DNA from: Arachis hypogaea
Taxonomy: Eukaryota > Streptophyta > Magnoliopsida > Fabales > Fabaceae
Reading direction: 5' to 3'
DNA length: 64,000 bases
Assembly (NCBI RefSeq): GCF_003086295.3
Contig: NC_092048.1
Location: 85,632,386-85,696,385 of the forward strand
A program made the translations under genes and the position numbers. Below are positions 34,687 through 47,748 of the stretch, piece by piece (position 1 is the stretch's first letter; each line of letters begins with the position of its first letter). A model generated the notes under the pieces. The model had not been told where the DNA came from, made no database searches, and was given only the letters and a program-made list of their open reading frames with translations.

Positions 34687-37600
34687 TAGATTCAGGTGGT
34701 TCAAGCACAGCACCTGATGAGGATTTCCATAAGTCCACTTAGGGACAATAAACAAAGTGTCGGTGGAGACACCTACCATGGTAACATCTTTTTTTTTTTC
34801 CTTTTGTATATATTGGTAAAAATTAGTTTAATTTCATATTTGTGTTGGTTTGTTTGGTTTAGTTAGTAGTCTAGTATGTTAAATATGGTTTTAATGGTGT
34901 TTTGGTAGCTGTTTGGAGGTTTTGGAATGATTCGTTGGTGCAAGAACCTGGAAAAATTTTGAAAAATAGAGCACCATGACATGATAGCGTCACCCCACCG
35001 TATCGCGTGACCAAAGTTTTTCGACCATCCACGTATATGCCTCACCCACCCGTACGTGTGGCCACCAAATTTTTCATGCTCCATACAAATTACAGAGAGT
35101 TGTGCGAGTTTTAGGTTGGAATTGTGCCTCTAGCACAAAGGTCCACCCACGCATATGCATCACCCCACACGTACGGTCGCCTCTTTGATTTGTCCATCAT
35201 GCGTACGCGTGACTCATGTGTATGCGTCGTACCCATTATCACTCACCACGCATATGCATCGCTTCACGCGTATACGTGAAGCCTACCCTGTTTCACCACT
35301 CTTCTTTTCTTCTCTTCTTTCCATTTCTTTCTCTCTTCTCTTCTCTTCTTTTCTTTCCCTTCTTCAACCATCATCCAACACTACCATCACATCTACTTGG
35401 TTTGAGGTTTTAATTGCTACTAGGTTTTGAGCTCCTAATGCTTAATATTTTTGAATACCAAGTACTCACAACATTGCCTTCAAGTTTTTTTTTAAATTTT
35501 TTGAATTGCATGTTCTGGCCACCATATGATTTAAAGCATTTTCATTATGATTAGGCAATAGTATATTATCAATGCATTTTTTGTTAGTGATGCTTGTTTA
35601 TGATTGACCTTATTTACATCACCTATTTCATGCATTGAGATTTATGGATTGTGAAATTGGATCAAAAGCTTACTAGTGGACATATTTTTGAGCTTTCTAA
35701 GCTTTTGTGGACCATTCTTTGCTATTTGATTGAGTTTCACTTCTATCTTCTTTTTCCTAAGCTCCATAGCACCCATGTGTTTCACTTCTATGCTACTTAG
35801 GTGTTGCAAACAACCTCAACAGGTGTCATTGGTTGATGTGTGAGCTCTATATTTCATTTGGTTCACTAAGTTTACTTGCACATCAATTAATGTCATTTCA
35901 TTATCCATTTTGCAATTGCTTGTCTTTGCTTGAATGCTTTTATGCCTCTTTATTACTTGATTGGTTGTCTTACCCTTCAAGTTTTCTTTGAAGTGTTCAA
36001 GCACACTAGAATGAGTGAAGTGCATAACTTCTTTTTTGTAATTGTGACATAGTTTTTTATGCTAGTATGTGTGTTCTAAACCATATGCAACTAAGAACTC
36101 ACACCTATTTTTTATCAATGTCACACTAATTCACTCACTCCATTCTAGTGATCAATCACTCATTCCAAAATTTACGCTTCTTTGCTTTTTGCATTTTCTC
36201 ATCTTACTGTACTATTTTCCATTTTTCATGGGTGAGTCATCATAGGCAAAAACAAAAGCGGGAGAAAGAAACGCAGCAACCGGTTGATCCGCAACTAAAG
36301 GTGGCCAACCAGTGTAGTCGCATACCCCTTGCTCATCTTTGGATGCACCGAAGACGGTGCAAACTTTTAAGTGTGGGAGGTCGTCCAACCACTCGGCGCT
36401 CTTGGGTGACAATTTCTAATCCCAACACTTTCGCATTTCATTTTTAGGTCTTTTAGGATTTTTTTAGTTGCATTTTCTTAGTTTGTATATATATACACAA
36501 TAAGCTTAGTCAAAATAATAAAATTTCCAAAGAAATTTATCTATAGGGCACCCCAATTGATTTGGAAAAAAATTTAAAACTTGCTTGATTATATATATTG
36601 TGGAGCATATTTTTGAGCTAAAGAACACATAAGCATGTGAGATTTGAGCCTAATTGTGTGGTTACATCATATACCACTTATTTTCCATTCTTGTGTGTGA
36701 TTATTCTCTTTCTATGAATGCAATCTTTTAATTTGTTTGATTCTTTATGTCCATTTTTTTTTGTATGAATGCACTTATATGATTGAGGCATTGTTTCAAA
36801 TAGCTCACTTAACTAAATAGCTTACCTTTTATCTTCCATTGTTAGCCAACCTTTGAGCCTATTGCTAACCCATTTATTCTTAATTTTAGCACATTACAAG
36901 CCTTGAAGCGAAAACAATAAATGTCTTATTTGGATCTTTGATTAGCTCGGGCTAGTGAGTGTGTGTATCATTCAAGTGTGGAGAAACTTGGGACATTGGT
37001 TGAGGTAAAAGTATGTTTTTATATTTCTGTCAAAATTTTGGGAATTAGGTACATACTCATGATTAAATATTTAAACCATATGCATTGGTACCTTTGTGTA
37101 TAATTCATAAAAAAAGAAAAAAATAGAAAAATAAAAAGGAAAAAAAAAATATATAGAAAAGAAAAAAAGAAAACAAAAGCAATAAAAGGGGACAAATGCC
37201 CCAAAGTTGAAGTTCAATAATAATCAATGCATATGAGTTGTGATAAAAAAAAAGAGAATGCTGAGTGTGTGAAAAAGTGAAGAATGGGTAGGTTAGGTTA
37301 GGCAATTTAAATTGTATAGGTTGTCATAGGTTTTAGGTGGGAAGTTTAAGGTTAATCAAAGATTCAAATTTCTAGTCCACTTAATCAAATACAATCCTAC
37401 TTGACCCTAACCCCTTACAGCCTTGGATAAGTCCTCATATATTGTATGCATGCATGAAATAATTGTTGATTGTTAGATGAAAAACAAATCTTGAAAAGTA
37501 TGATTAGGGGGAGATTGAGTGGAAATCAACCCTATACACTTGAGTGACTAGAGCGGATATACATCCGGTGAGGGGTTCGATTGCTCAATTACATGTTTTT

Positions 37601-37872
37601 ACCTAGAATCATCACTTTTCTTGCAAGTTTGTAAAATCTTTAATAACTCAATTCAATTGTGGTTTGAATTGGGTTGTTAATACCTTTAGCCCTCATATGA
37701 TATATGCTTTCTTGGAAGTTTGATTTATCTTGACCAAGTAGTTGCATTCATTTAGATAGATTGCATTTAGATAGGTTTGCATTTAGGTAGTTTGCATTGA
37801 ATAAATGTTGATACCCCTTTGTCTCTATCTTGAGTTTAGCATGAGGACATGCTTGGTTTAAGTGTGGGGAGG
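34687..37872 (+). other. Element F 3' non-coding region (copy 1)
   Basis: No gene. Order: ACGCGTACGCGT-type palindromes (34980-35280), a CTTTTCTTCTC run (35296-35360), a perfect 7-bp hairpin TGCACCG/CGGTGCA (36344-36361) followed by TTTTAAGTGTGGGAGG, an A-rich run (37108-37190), and the terminal polypurine-like AAGTGTGGGGAGG (about 37858-37872). It is less accurate than copy 2 (60235-63443). Confidence 0.55.
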
Positions 37873-37882
37873 CCAAAAATTT

Positions 37883-38240
37883 GTGTAGGAAATTGTCAGG
37901 TAAAGAATTTCTCATGAATCTGTTGCAAGTATAGTTCTAACAACAGGCAACTCAATCAAATTAATTTTTTGTCAACTAGAAACCATAAAAATACGAAGCA
38001 TTTAAACTAGGTTGTCTCTCAAGGAATTGCCAAGGAAGTGTTTGTTTATTGATTATAGGAATGTGGTTTTTTTTTTTTTTTGGGAATAGGAACAAGAAAA
38101 ATAATGGCAAAAGTAAAGGAATCAATGGTAAAAGGTCTTGCAAGGGCGATGGTAAAGGATCTTTAATCCTTGTTACTACCACAAAAGATAATTGAGGTCA
38201 ATCCCATTAAGTCATCTTAACAGTAAAGAAAGTCAAATGA
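37883..38240 (-). mobile_element. Element G LTR fragment (copy 1), cut by the N run
   Basis: Minus-strand LTR whose U5 end faces left. It is the same text as 63453-63842 with many small errors. It stops at the assembly gap. It includes CAATTCCTTGAGAGACAACC, related to the U5 box of the other families. Confidence 0.6.
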
Positions 38241-39240
38241 NNNNNNNNNNNNNNNNNNNNNNNNNNNNNNNNNNNNNNNNNNNNNNNNNNNNNNNNNNNN
38301 NNNNNNNNNNNNNNNNNNNNNNNNNNNNNNNNNNNNNNNNNNNNNNNNNNNNNNNNNNNNNNNNNNNNNNNNNNNNNNNNNNNNNNNNNNNNNNNNNNNN
38401 NNNNNNNNNNNNNNNNNNNNNNNNNNNNNNNNNNNNNNNNNNNNNNNNNNNNNNNNNNNNNNNNNNNNNNNNNNNNNNNNNNNNNNNNNNNNNNNNNNNN
38501 NNNNNNNNNNNNNNNNNNNNNNNNNNNNNNNNNNNNNNNNNNNNNNNNNNNNNNNNNNNNNNNNNNNNNNNNNNNNNNNNNNNNNNNNNNNNNNNNNNNN
38601 NNNNNNNNNNNNNNNNNNNNNNNNNNNNNNNNNNNNNNNNNNNNNNNNNNNNNNNNNNNNNNNNNNNNNNNNNNNNNNNNNNNNNNNNNNNNNNNNNNNN
38701 NNNNNNNNNNNNNNNNNNNNNNNNNNNNNNNNNNNNNNNNNNNNNNNNNNNNNNNNNNNNNNNNNNNNNNNNNNNNNNNNNNNNNNNNNNNNNNNNNNNN
38801 NNNNNNNNNNNNNNNNNNNNNNNNNNNNNNNNNNNNNNNNNNNNNNNNNNNNNNNNNNNNNNNNNNNNNNNNNNNNNNNNNNNNNNNNNNNNNNNNNNNN
38901 NNNNNNNNNNNNNNNNNNNNNNNNNNNNNNNNNNNNNNNNNNNNNNNNNNNNNNNNNNNNNNNNNNNNNNNNNNNNNNNNNNNNNNNNNNNNNNNNNNNN
39001 NNNNNNNNNNNNNNNNNNNNNNNNNNNNNNNNNNNNNNNNNNNNNNNNNNNNNNNNNNNNNNNNNNNNNNNNNNNNNNNNNNNNNNNNNNNNNNNNNNNN
39101 NNNNNNNNNNNNNNNNNNNNNNNNNNNNNNNNNNNNNNNNNNNNNNNNNNNNNNNNNNNNNNNNNNNNNNNNNNNNNNNNNNNNNNNNNNNNNNNNNNNN
39201 NNNNNNNNNNNNNNNNNNNNNNNNNNNNNNNNNNNNNNNN
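38241..39240. other. Assembly gap, exactly 1000 N
   Basis: A round 1000-base N run is the usual placeholder for a gap of unknown size. The text on its right restarts inside gag of element B and repeats what lies to its left. Any open reading frame drawn through it is meaningless. Confidence 0.98.
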
Positions 39241-42200
39241 GAAAGCTTTTAAGGAAGAAGTAAACTCTAACCTGCAAAACCAAGGAGCTGCCATCCAGAA
39301 GCTAGAAAATCAAATTGTGTATTTGTCTAAGCAAACCCCTGGGACAAGCGCTTCTCATGCTGCCAAGGCTATTGCAAGGGAAGAATGTAAAGCCATAACC
39401 CTCAGAAGTGGAAAGAATCTGAAGGAGATCTCAAAGGAAACCACAGAGGATGAAGCAAAGGAAAATGTGAAAGAAAAAGAACAAGGACAATCTTTTACAC
39501 CGTCTGCAACAAAAGAAAAAGAAAAAGAGGTCCTGAAGCCTTATACACCTAAAGCACCATATCCTCAACGTTTGATGAAAAGTGAAAAGGATGGCCAATT
39601 CTCCAGGTTCTTGGAGATTTTCAAGAAGCTTCAAATTAACATTCCCTTTGCTGAGGCAATAGAGCAAATGCCACTATATGCAAAATTCTTAAAGGAATTG
39701 ATGACCAAGAAGAGAAGCTGGAGAAATGAGGAAACTGTGTTGTTAACTGAAGAATGCAGTGCCATCATTCAGCACAAATTGCCTCAGAAATTGAAGGATC
39801 CAGGCAGTTTCCAAATCCCCTGCATCATAGGAGAAGTCATGGTGGAGAAGGCCTTGTGTGACTTAGGGGCCAGTATCAATTTGATGTCTCTAACAATGAT
39901 GAGAAGAATGAAGATTGAGGAAGCCAAACCAACAAGAATGGCCCTCCAATTGGTAGATCGAACTTTTAAATTCCCTCATGGGATAGTTGAGGATTTGTTG
40001 GTGAAAGTGGGAGATTTTATATTTCCTGCTGATTTTGTGGTGTTAGATATGGAGGAAGAAGCCAAAGCTTCAATAATTCTGGGAAGACCCTTCCTGGCTA
40101 CTGCTGGAGCCATCATAGATGTACAAAAGGGTGAACTCACTCTTAGACTACATGATGAGAAATTGGTGTTTAACGTATTCAAGGCAATGAGCTATCCATC
40201 AGAATCACTAAGGGAATGCATGAGGATTGATGTAGTGGACATTGCAGTACAAGAAACTTTTGAGGAAACAATAAAGGAAGTGGCAGAGGAGGAGTTCACC
40301 AAGGATATTGAAGTTAGTGACATCAAGGCTGCTGAAACAACCATGCCAAGCATGCCAGAGAGAGTGAAAGAAGAGAAGGAAGCACCAAAACCTGAGCTCA
40401 AAGCATTGCCCCCTAATCTCAAGTATGCATACTTGGGTAGTGATGAGAGTCACCCTGTTATCATTAGCTCTGCCCTGAGCCAAGAACAGGAAGAATTGAT
40501 CAAGGTGCTACAAACTCATCAAGATGCCATTGGATGGACCCTAGCCGATTTGAAGGGGATAAGTTCATCCATATGCATGCATAAAATCTTGTTAGAAGAG
40601 GATGCTAGACCCTCCATTCAAGCCCAGAGAAGATTGAATCCCGTCATGAAAGAAGTGGTACAAAAGGAAGTTATGAAGTTATGGCAGGCAGGGGTAATCT
40701 ACCCCATTTCTGATAGCCCATGGGTTAGGCCCATCCATGTGTATTAGGATGGTCATTCATGGTCTGACAACCCAGATATAGTAGTTGTCCTTAAAGACTC
40801 AAGAGAAAACATCATTTGTTTGTCCATATGAGTTTTGCTTATAGACGCTGCCTTTGGATTGTGCAATGCACCTGCCACTTTTTCCAAATGCATGCTGTCC
40901 TCTTTTGACATGATTGAAAAATTTATAGGTCTTCCATGGACGATTTTTCTGTGTTGGAGATTCTTTTCTAGCTGCCTACACCACCTTGCCTTGGGCTAAG
41001 AGATGCCAAGAGACTACTAGTATTAAACTGGGAAAAGTGTCATTTCATGGTCACAGAAGGAATAGTCCTTGCCACAAAATCTCTAATAGAGGCATTGAGG
41101 TGGACAGAGCTAAGGGGGAACTCATTGAAAAATTACTCCACCAAGTAATGTAAGGGCAGTTTAGGAGTTTTTTGGGACACGCTGGTTTTTACAGAAGGTT
41201 TATTAGAGACTTTTCTAAATAGCCAAACCTTTGAGTAACTTGCTTGTCTCTGATACACCCTTTGTATTTGATAAAAATTGCATGCTAGCCTATGAACTTT
41301 TGAAGCAAAAACTTTCCTCTGCACCTATCATTGCCCCACCTGATTGGAACTTACCTTTTGAACTGATGTGTGATGCATCAGACCTTTGCTATTGGGGCAG
41401 TGTTAGGACAAAGGAAAGACAATTTGGTACATGTGATTTATTATGCCAGTAAAGTCTTGAATGATAACCAAAGGAATTACACAACCCTGAAAAAGAACTC
41501 TTGGCAATAAGTCTTTGCATTTGACAAATTTAGATCCTATCTCATTGGATCTAAAGTCATTTGTCTTCACTGATCATTCAGCTTTTAAAATACTTACTTG
41601 CTAAACAAGAATCCAAACCAAGACTTATTAGATGGGTTCTTTTGTTGCAGGAATTTGACATTGAATCAAAGACAAGAAGGGGTGTAGAGAAACAAGGTGG
41701 CAGACCATTTATCAAGAATACCATGTGAAGAAGGAAGCGCACAAAGCACACATATAAATGAGTGCTTTCCTGTATGAACAACTCATGGTAATTCACAAAA
41801 GCACCCTGGTTTGCAGACATAGCAAACTTCAAGGCCACTGGGAGTTTACCGTTGGAATTTAACAAACATCAAAGGAAGAAATTGGTAAATGATGCCAATA
41901 CTTCATCTGGGAGAACCATACTTGTTCAAAAAATGTCTGAGGCATACTCAGAAGATGCATATCCGAGGAAGAAGGAAGGGAAGTCTTATGGACTGCCATG
42001 GCTCCACTTATGGAGGACATTTTGCAGGAGAAAGAACAGCAGCTAAGGTGTTGCAGGTGTGGTTTTATTGGCCCACTATCTTCAAAGATGCAAAAGAATT
42101 AGTGAGCACTGCCATGAATGCCAGAAAGCGGGGAACCTGCCAAGAAGAAATGAAATGCCACAACAATTCATTCTGGAACTTGAATTGTTTGATGTATGGG

Positions 42201-43079
42201 GGATAGATTTCATGGGACCCTTTCCCTCCTCATACTCAAATAATTACATTCTTGTGGCAGTAGACTATGTCTCCAAATGGGTTGAAGCAATAGCAACTCC
42301 AAACCAATGATAATAAGGTAGTCATGAACTTCCTCAGAAAACACATTTTTTGCCGTTTTGGGCGTTCCAAGAGCAATCATCAGTGATGGAGGAAGCCACT
42401 TCTGCAACAAACCATTAGAGGCATTGCTTCTAAAATATGGAGTCAAACACAAGGTAGCCACACCATACCATCCACAGACAAGTGGGCAAGCCGAAATATC
42501 TAACAGAGAACTCAAAAGGATCCTGGAAAAGACTGTGGGAACTTCAAGGAAGGACTGGTCGATAAGCTAGATGATGCTCTTTGGGCATATAGACAGCTTT
42601 CAAACACCAATTGGAATGTCTCCTTACCAACTAGTATATGGAAAAGCTTGCCATTTGCCACTGGAGTTGGAGCACAAGGCATACTGGCCTTGAAACTTTT
42701 GAACTTGGACAACAAAGCTGCTGGAGAAAGAAGGATGTTGCAAATTCAAGAGTTGGAAAAATTCAGAGCGGAAGCTTATGAGAATGCCAAAAATTTACAA
42801 AGAAAGAGCAAAGAAGAAGCATGACAGCAACATAGCCCCAAGGAAATTTGAAGAAGGACAAAAAGTATTGCTCTACAATTCTAGGCTGAAGCTATTTCCA
42901 GGGAAGCTAAAATCAAGGTGGTCTGGACCATTCCTTGTCACCAAGGTCTCCAAATATGGACAAGTAGAAATCATGGAAGAAAAGTCACAACGAACCTTCA
43001 TTGTGAAACGGTCAAAGACTCAAAACATTACTTGGGAGATGTGGATGAGAAGGACAAAGTTAAATATCACCTCAACTGA
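39241..43079 (+). pseudogene. gag-pol: Element B gag-pol, copy 2, 5' part lost in the gap
   Basis: Starts in the gag tail ([14 protein letters not shown]). Open through protease to 40740. Then a net ~183-base deletion with garbled sequence (40741-40790) removes the first RT motifs, and many one-base indels break RT, RNase H and integrase. It retains the GGG at 42214-42216 that copy 1 lacks. The stop is at 43077-43079. The pattern is that of unpolished contig-end sequence rather than evolutionary decay, since LTR text nearby matches copy 1. Confidence 0.85.
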
Positions 43080-44713
43080 GGAAGCTGACCGTCAAGCTAA
43101 TGACGTTAAAGAAGCGCTTGTTGGGAGGCAACCCAACCTGAGGTAATACCCTTTTGCTGTTTCTTTTATTTGTTTCAATAAGAGGGTGAAGTAGTTCTGT
43201 GCATTGCAAAGAATTAAGTTTGGTGTTCACACCAAACAATGAATTCGTGGATCAATAATTCAAAGGAGAATGTGTGACTCTAAGTTTGGTGTTCCACCAT
43301 AAAGATCAACTGAACACAACAACCTTTTGAATTATATGAGAGGAACAACCATTCTAAGCAGTCACAGAAATGCTTAAAACCCTCAGCAGCAACTTCATTC
43401 CAAAGAGAACTCAAGGATTCAAAGCACAGAGAAGTAAGTGGGGAGACTAAGTTTGGTGTTCACACACCAACTTAAGACTCAGATACTTACCCACACATAG
43501 TTGAGCTAACCACTCAAGTGCTTGAGATGCAAGCAACTTCATCACTCTTTGCAGGAAGGAAACAAGGATTTTAAAGCATGAAGCAACATTTAGGAGAAGA
43601 AGGGAAATCAAATTGTTTCCTGGAAAAAAAAGAGAAAACAAGGAATTTCACAAGGTGGTATTGTTCCTTGATATTCTTTAAAAAAAGGGCAAACAAAAGC
43701 ATGCTTGTTCTGGTTTAAACTGTAAATGTTGATCTTTCTGGAATGAGAAAGTTTTAGTATATTTGTCTGTTTATTGCTTTGAATAAAGTGAATGCCTAGA
43801 TGTTTGGATATAACTCCACCTTCTTAACAAATGCTTGCCATGCTTGTTCTGTTTCCGAAAATAAAAGAAAAGTTTGAACAAAAGTAACTTGGCTCAATTA
43901 GTGACAAATCAAGTAGAATAAGTGGTGGTATGCATGCTTGATTGTTTAGTCAGATCACTGGAAATAGAGTGTAGAATTATCATTTTTATGTAGAAATTGA
44001 AAACTGTCTATGGATCTTGATGAATAAATGTCTTTGGCCATGAAAAAGAAAGAAAAGGAAGAAGAAAAAGCCACTGAAAAAGGGCAACCAAAAAGAAAAA
44101 AATGAGAAAATAAGCTAGGCACCAATGGTTTGAACTTCTGAGACAAATGCCTGTGGTGTTCATGTATTAAGGATATGCTTGGATGAATAGGTTCTGAGGA
44201 GTGTTTCAACACTTGGTAACTTGGGTTAACTAACCCGGGATTATCAACCAAAAGTCCATTATCAAGAGCAACCTAAATACAAAACATTTAGTCACACAAA
44301 GAGGTGCTGGGCCACCAATGCTCAAGAAGAAATGTGAACTAAAATGCCTAAAGTGGATATGTGTAGGCACTGATAAAGAAAAGAAAAATGCCAAAGGCTG
44401 GTGGCAACACATGACACTAAGCAAACAAGGAGCAAAAGAAGCTCTAAGAAAAAGAAAAGAAAAACAAAGAAGAGAAAAGTGCCAAGGACATAAGAATAAC
44501 AAGAGGCCATAGCAGTGTTTGATGGATGCAATGAAAAAGTGATAATCTTACCTGATAAAATGAAAAAAAGTGATGCTGCAACTTTCTGCATAAACCCTTC
44601 TGAGGAACTTCAAATGCTTGCTAATATAGCCAATGTAATTGCTTTCTGTTTCATACTTTCTTCTTAAATACTCAGGACTTGCTTAGGGACAAGCAAGTAT
44701 TAAGTTTGTGTTG
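43080..44713 (+). other. Element B 3' non-coding region (copy 2)
   Basis: Same content as 17589-19233: twin hairpin at 43091-43137, AAGTTTGGTGT hairpins at about 43216, 43281 and 43448, and a polypurine tract damaged to AAGTTTGTG just before the LTR. No gene. Confidence 0.75.
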
Positions 44714-47105
44714 TGATGCCAAGGCATCTTAGGCTAGTGCACTAGTATTTTTCTGTTAGTTTTAGTGGTTTTATGCATTTTCTTGAGCTTAAAGTAACCA
44801 AGAATGGTTAAAAGAATAACAAAGCAATGAACCATCCAAACAATATGATTTTGATGCAAATTCCATGAGTTTTAGTTATATTACTTGAATGCTATGAATG
44901 GAAGATTTCTCATGAAATTTTGCAAGACTTTGATGCATTTGTTTGGATGATTTCAGGAAGAAGAGGCTAAGCAAGGAAGCAACAAAATCAATAAAGGAAG
45001 CTTGAATATCACATGTGGAGTTTAAGTTCCAGTTTAAGCCTAAACTGGAGCTTAAACGCCAGAATCATGAAGGCTAAGAAATGCTGGAATTGAAGTTTAA
45101 CCTCCAGTTTAACCTTAAACTGGAGGTTAAACGCCAGAATGAAAAGTCTCACCAAAGAAGCATTCCACGTTTAACCTCCAGTTTGACCTCAAACTGGAGG
45201 TTAAACGCCAGAATGATAATGCCACTCAGGAAGGAGTTCCACGTTTAACCTCCAGTTTAACCTTAAACTGGAGGTTAAACGCCAGAATGGGAAAAGCACC
45301 AGGGAGCCATTTCCACGTTTAAGCTCCAGTTTGACCTCAAACTGGAGCTTAAACGTGTTCGACCAAGTTTTCTCCTCCAGGGTTGCTCTCTCCATTTCCA
45401 CGTTTAAGCTCCAGTTTGACCTCAAACTGGAGCTTAAACGTGTTCGACACCTCCAGGGCTACCCTTCTAAGCTTCCACGTTTAACCTCCAGTTTAACCTT
45501 AAACTGGAGGTTAAACGTGTTCGACCTCCAGGATGCCTCCTTCCATTTCCACGTTAACCTCCAGTTTAACCTTAAACTGGAGGTTAAACGTGTTCGACCT
45601 CCAGGGCTGCCCTTCCTATATCCACATTTAAGCTTCAGTTTAACCTTAAACTGAAGCTTAAACGTGTTCGACTACATGACTCTCCAGGGCTGCCTTCTTC
45701 CATTTCCACGTTTAAGCTTCAGTTTAACCTTAAACTGAAGCTTAAACGTGCTTCTACAAAAGGCCTCACTGGAAGTGTCTGGCGTTTAAGCTGCAGTTTA
45801 AGCTTGAACTGCAACTTAAACGCCACTCTTGGAAAAGGTTTCTGGACCAAAAATATTGTGGTTTAAGTTAGTATTTGAGCACAAACATTAACTTAAAACT
45901 TATTCTGGTATGAAACCCAATTGAATATCATGGTTTATGGGATTGGGCCTGAAGGATTGATGAGTCTGAAATTTCAATTTATTGAGTCATGTGCCATTAT
46001 TTGATTATCACTAAGTTGGCTCAATGAATATTACAGAATTTGGATCAGCAGCCTCATCAAGATTATGGATCATAAACCCAAGGCAAAAGGAAAGCAGGGA
46101 GAGGCCTCAAAGCCCAAGAAACACAACAGAAGCTCAATATAGAAAGTGTATAAATAGGATAGAATTTAAGTTAGAGAGAACTTTGGACCTTCACTTTAGC
46201 TAGTTTTCATATCTTTGTAATTGAATTCAGAGCTATGACTCACTAAACCCCCTTTCATTGGGTTAGGGAGCTCTATTGTAATTCAATGAATCAATAATAG
46301 TTTATCTTCTTCTTCAATCTTTTCTCTTGAATTTTGTTAGAAAGCTTCTCGATCTAATTCCATTGGGTAGTTGTCTTGGGAAAGAAACTACCCATAATTG
46401 GAATCCTTCGGAACCTTGGGAAAGGAATGGAGGATTCATGCTAGAGAAGCTTTCTCACAGTGAATTGGATTGGGGTTTGGATGGATATTGTGACATGTAA
46501 TCCTACCAAATTGTGGTTCATGAAACTGTGTGGTATAATCAGTGATCGAGCATCATCTCTTCTTATAACATTTAAACCAAGGATTGGGAATTTGTTCATT
46601 TTTAGAGAGAATTGGTGAGCCAAGGGATTGGATCCAATCATATAAGATTGCCAAGCAAAATTCAATGAACGCATTGCTTGAGGAAGAGATAAACATGTTT
46701 TGATTCGGAGATCTCAATATCTCCTATAACCCAATGAATCCCCCAATTCTGATTACATCTTCTCTTTACATTCTGCAACTCAATTCATGCAATCACCCCC
46801 ATTCCCTTTTAATTTCAGCAATTTAGTTTCTGCTCTTTAATTCATGCAATTTAAGATTCCGCCATTTCAATTTCTTGTCATTTACTTTTCCCGGCAATTT
46901 TACATTCCGCAATTCTCATCTCAATCTTGATTCCGCTCAACTAGAACACACTTCTAATCCGAATTGCTCACTCAACCAATCCTTGTGGGATTCGACCTCA
47001 CTCTATTGTGAGTTTTTACTTGACGATAACCGGTGCACTTGCCGGAAGGAATTTTGCCGATCGTGCAATTTCCTAAATCGTAGCATAACTAGTTTATGCG
47101 CATCA
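44714..47105 (+). repeat. Element B 3' LTR (copy 2)
   Basis: 2392 bp with the same ends TGATGCC...GCATCA, palindrome array 45018-45826, TATA box 46149-46156, followed by GTATA at 47106-47110. At all eight sites that distinguish the two LTRs in copy 1 it carries the 3' LTR state. It is six bases shorter through one-base losses. Confidence 0.9.
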
Positions 47106-47748
47106 GTATACTCTCTTTGATATCTAAAACACGGACCGAGTCCATGAGATTAGTATCTTCGTGGTATAGGCTAGAACCATTGCAGCATTCCTGAGATTCG
47201 GAAAGTCTAAACCTTGTCCGTGGTATTCCGAGTAGGATTTGGGAAGGGATGACTGTGACGAGCTTCAAACTTGTGAATGTTGGGCACAGTGACAGTGTGC
47301 AAAAGGACAATGGTCCTATTCCAACACTAGCGGGAATCGACAGATGATTAGCCGTGCGGTGACAGCGCATATGGATTTGTTTTCATCCGAGAGGATCATA
47401 CAGCTTGCCATGGAAGGAGGTAACGCATGGTTGGAAGAAGGCAGTAGGAAAGCAGAAGTTCAGAAGCAACAAAGCATCTCTAGACACTTATCTGAAACTC
47501 CCACCAATGAATTACATAAGTATCTCTATTTTATTTTTGTTATATTTATATTTTAATTATCAAAACCTTATAACCAATTGAATCCGCCTGACTGAGATTT
47601 ACAAGGATGACCATAGCTTGCTTCAAGCCGACAATCTCCGTGGGATCGACCCTTACTCGCGTAAGGTATTACTTGGACGACTCAGTGCACTTGCTGGTCA
47701 GTTACGCGGAGTTGTGAAGAAGTGTTGAGATCACGATTCTGTGTACCA
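47106..47748 (+). repeat. Element A LTR end (copy 2)
   Basis: Same as 21632-22276, beginning with the GTATA duplication and ending ...TACCA. It differs by one or two one-base losses (for example near 47181). It contains the U5 box and 6-bp hairpin. Confidence 0.8.

Larger units (their letters stand above)
13551..38240 (+). repeat. Copy 1 of a ~24.7-kb direct duplication ending at the gap
   Basis: The same order of elements and the same text occur at 39241-63842. Copy 1 starts within gag of B and ends at the last base before the N run. It is accurate in its B part; homopolymer losses relative to copy 2 appear from about 23 kb (for example at 23048, 25040 and 27900) and become dense beyond 31.4 kb towards the gap. 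Confidence 0.95.

Noticed and set aside
34970..35280. GC-rich ACGCGT stretch as a CpG island or host promoter
   Set aside because: It is a palindrome array shared with the LTR of D, with no gene behind it and poor base accuracy in this copy.
13551..38240. A biologically recent tandem segmental duplication
   Set aside because: Not excluded, but the copy ends coincide with both edges of the N run and errors rise towards the gap on both sides. An assembly overlap explains this more simply.
38192..40747. An 851-codon open frame spanning the N run
   Set aside because: About 330 codons are N. Only the part after 39241 is real and belongs to gag-pol of element B.
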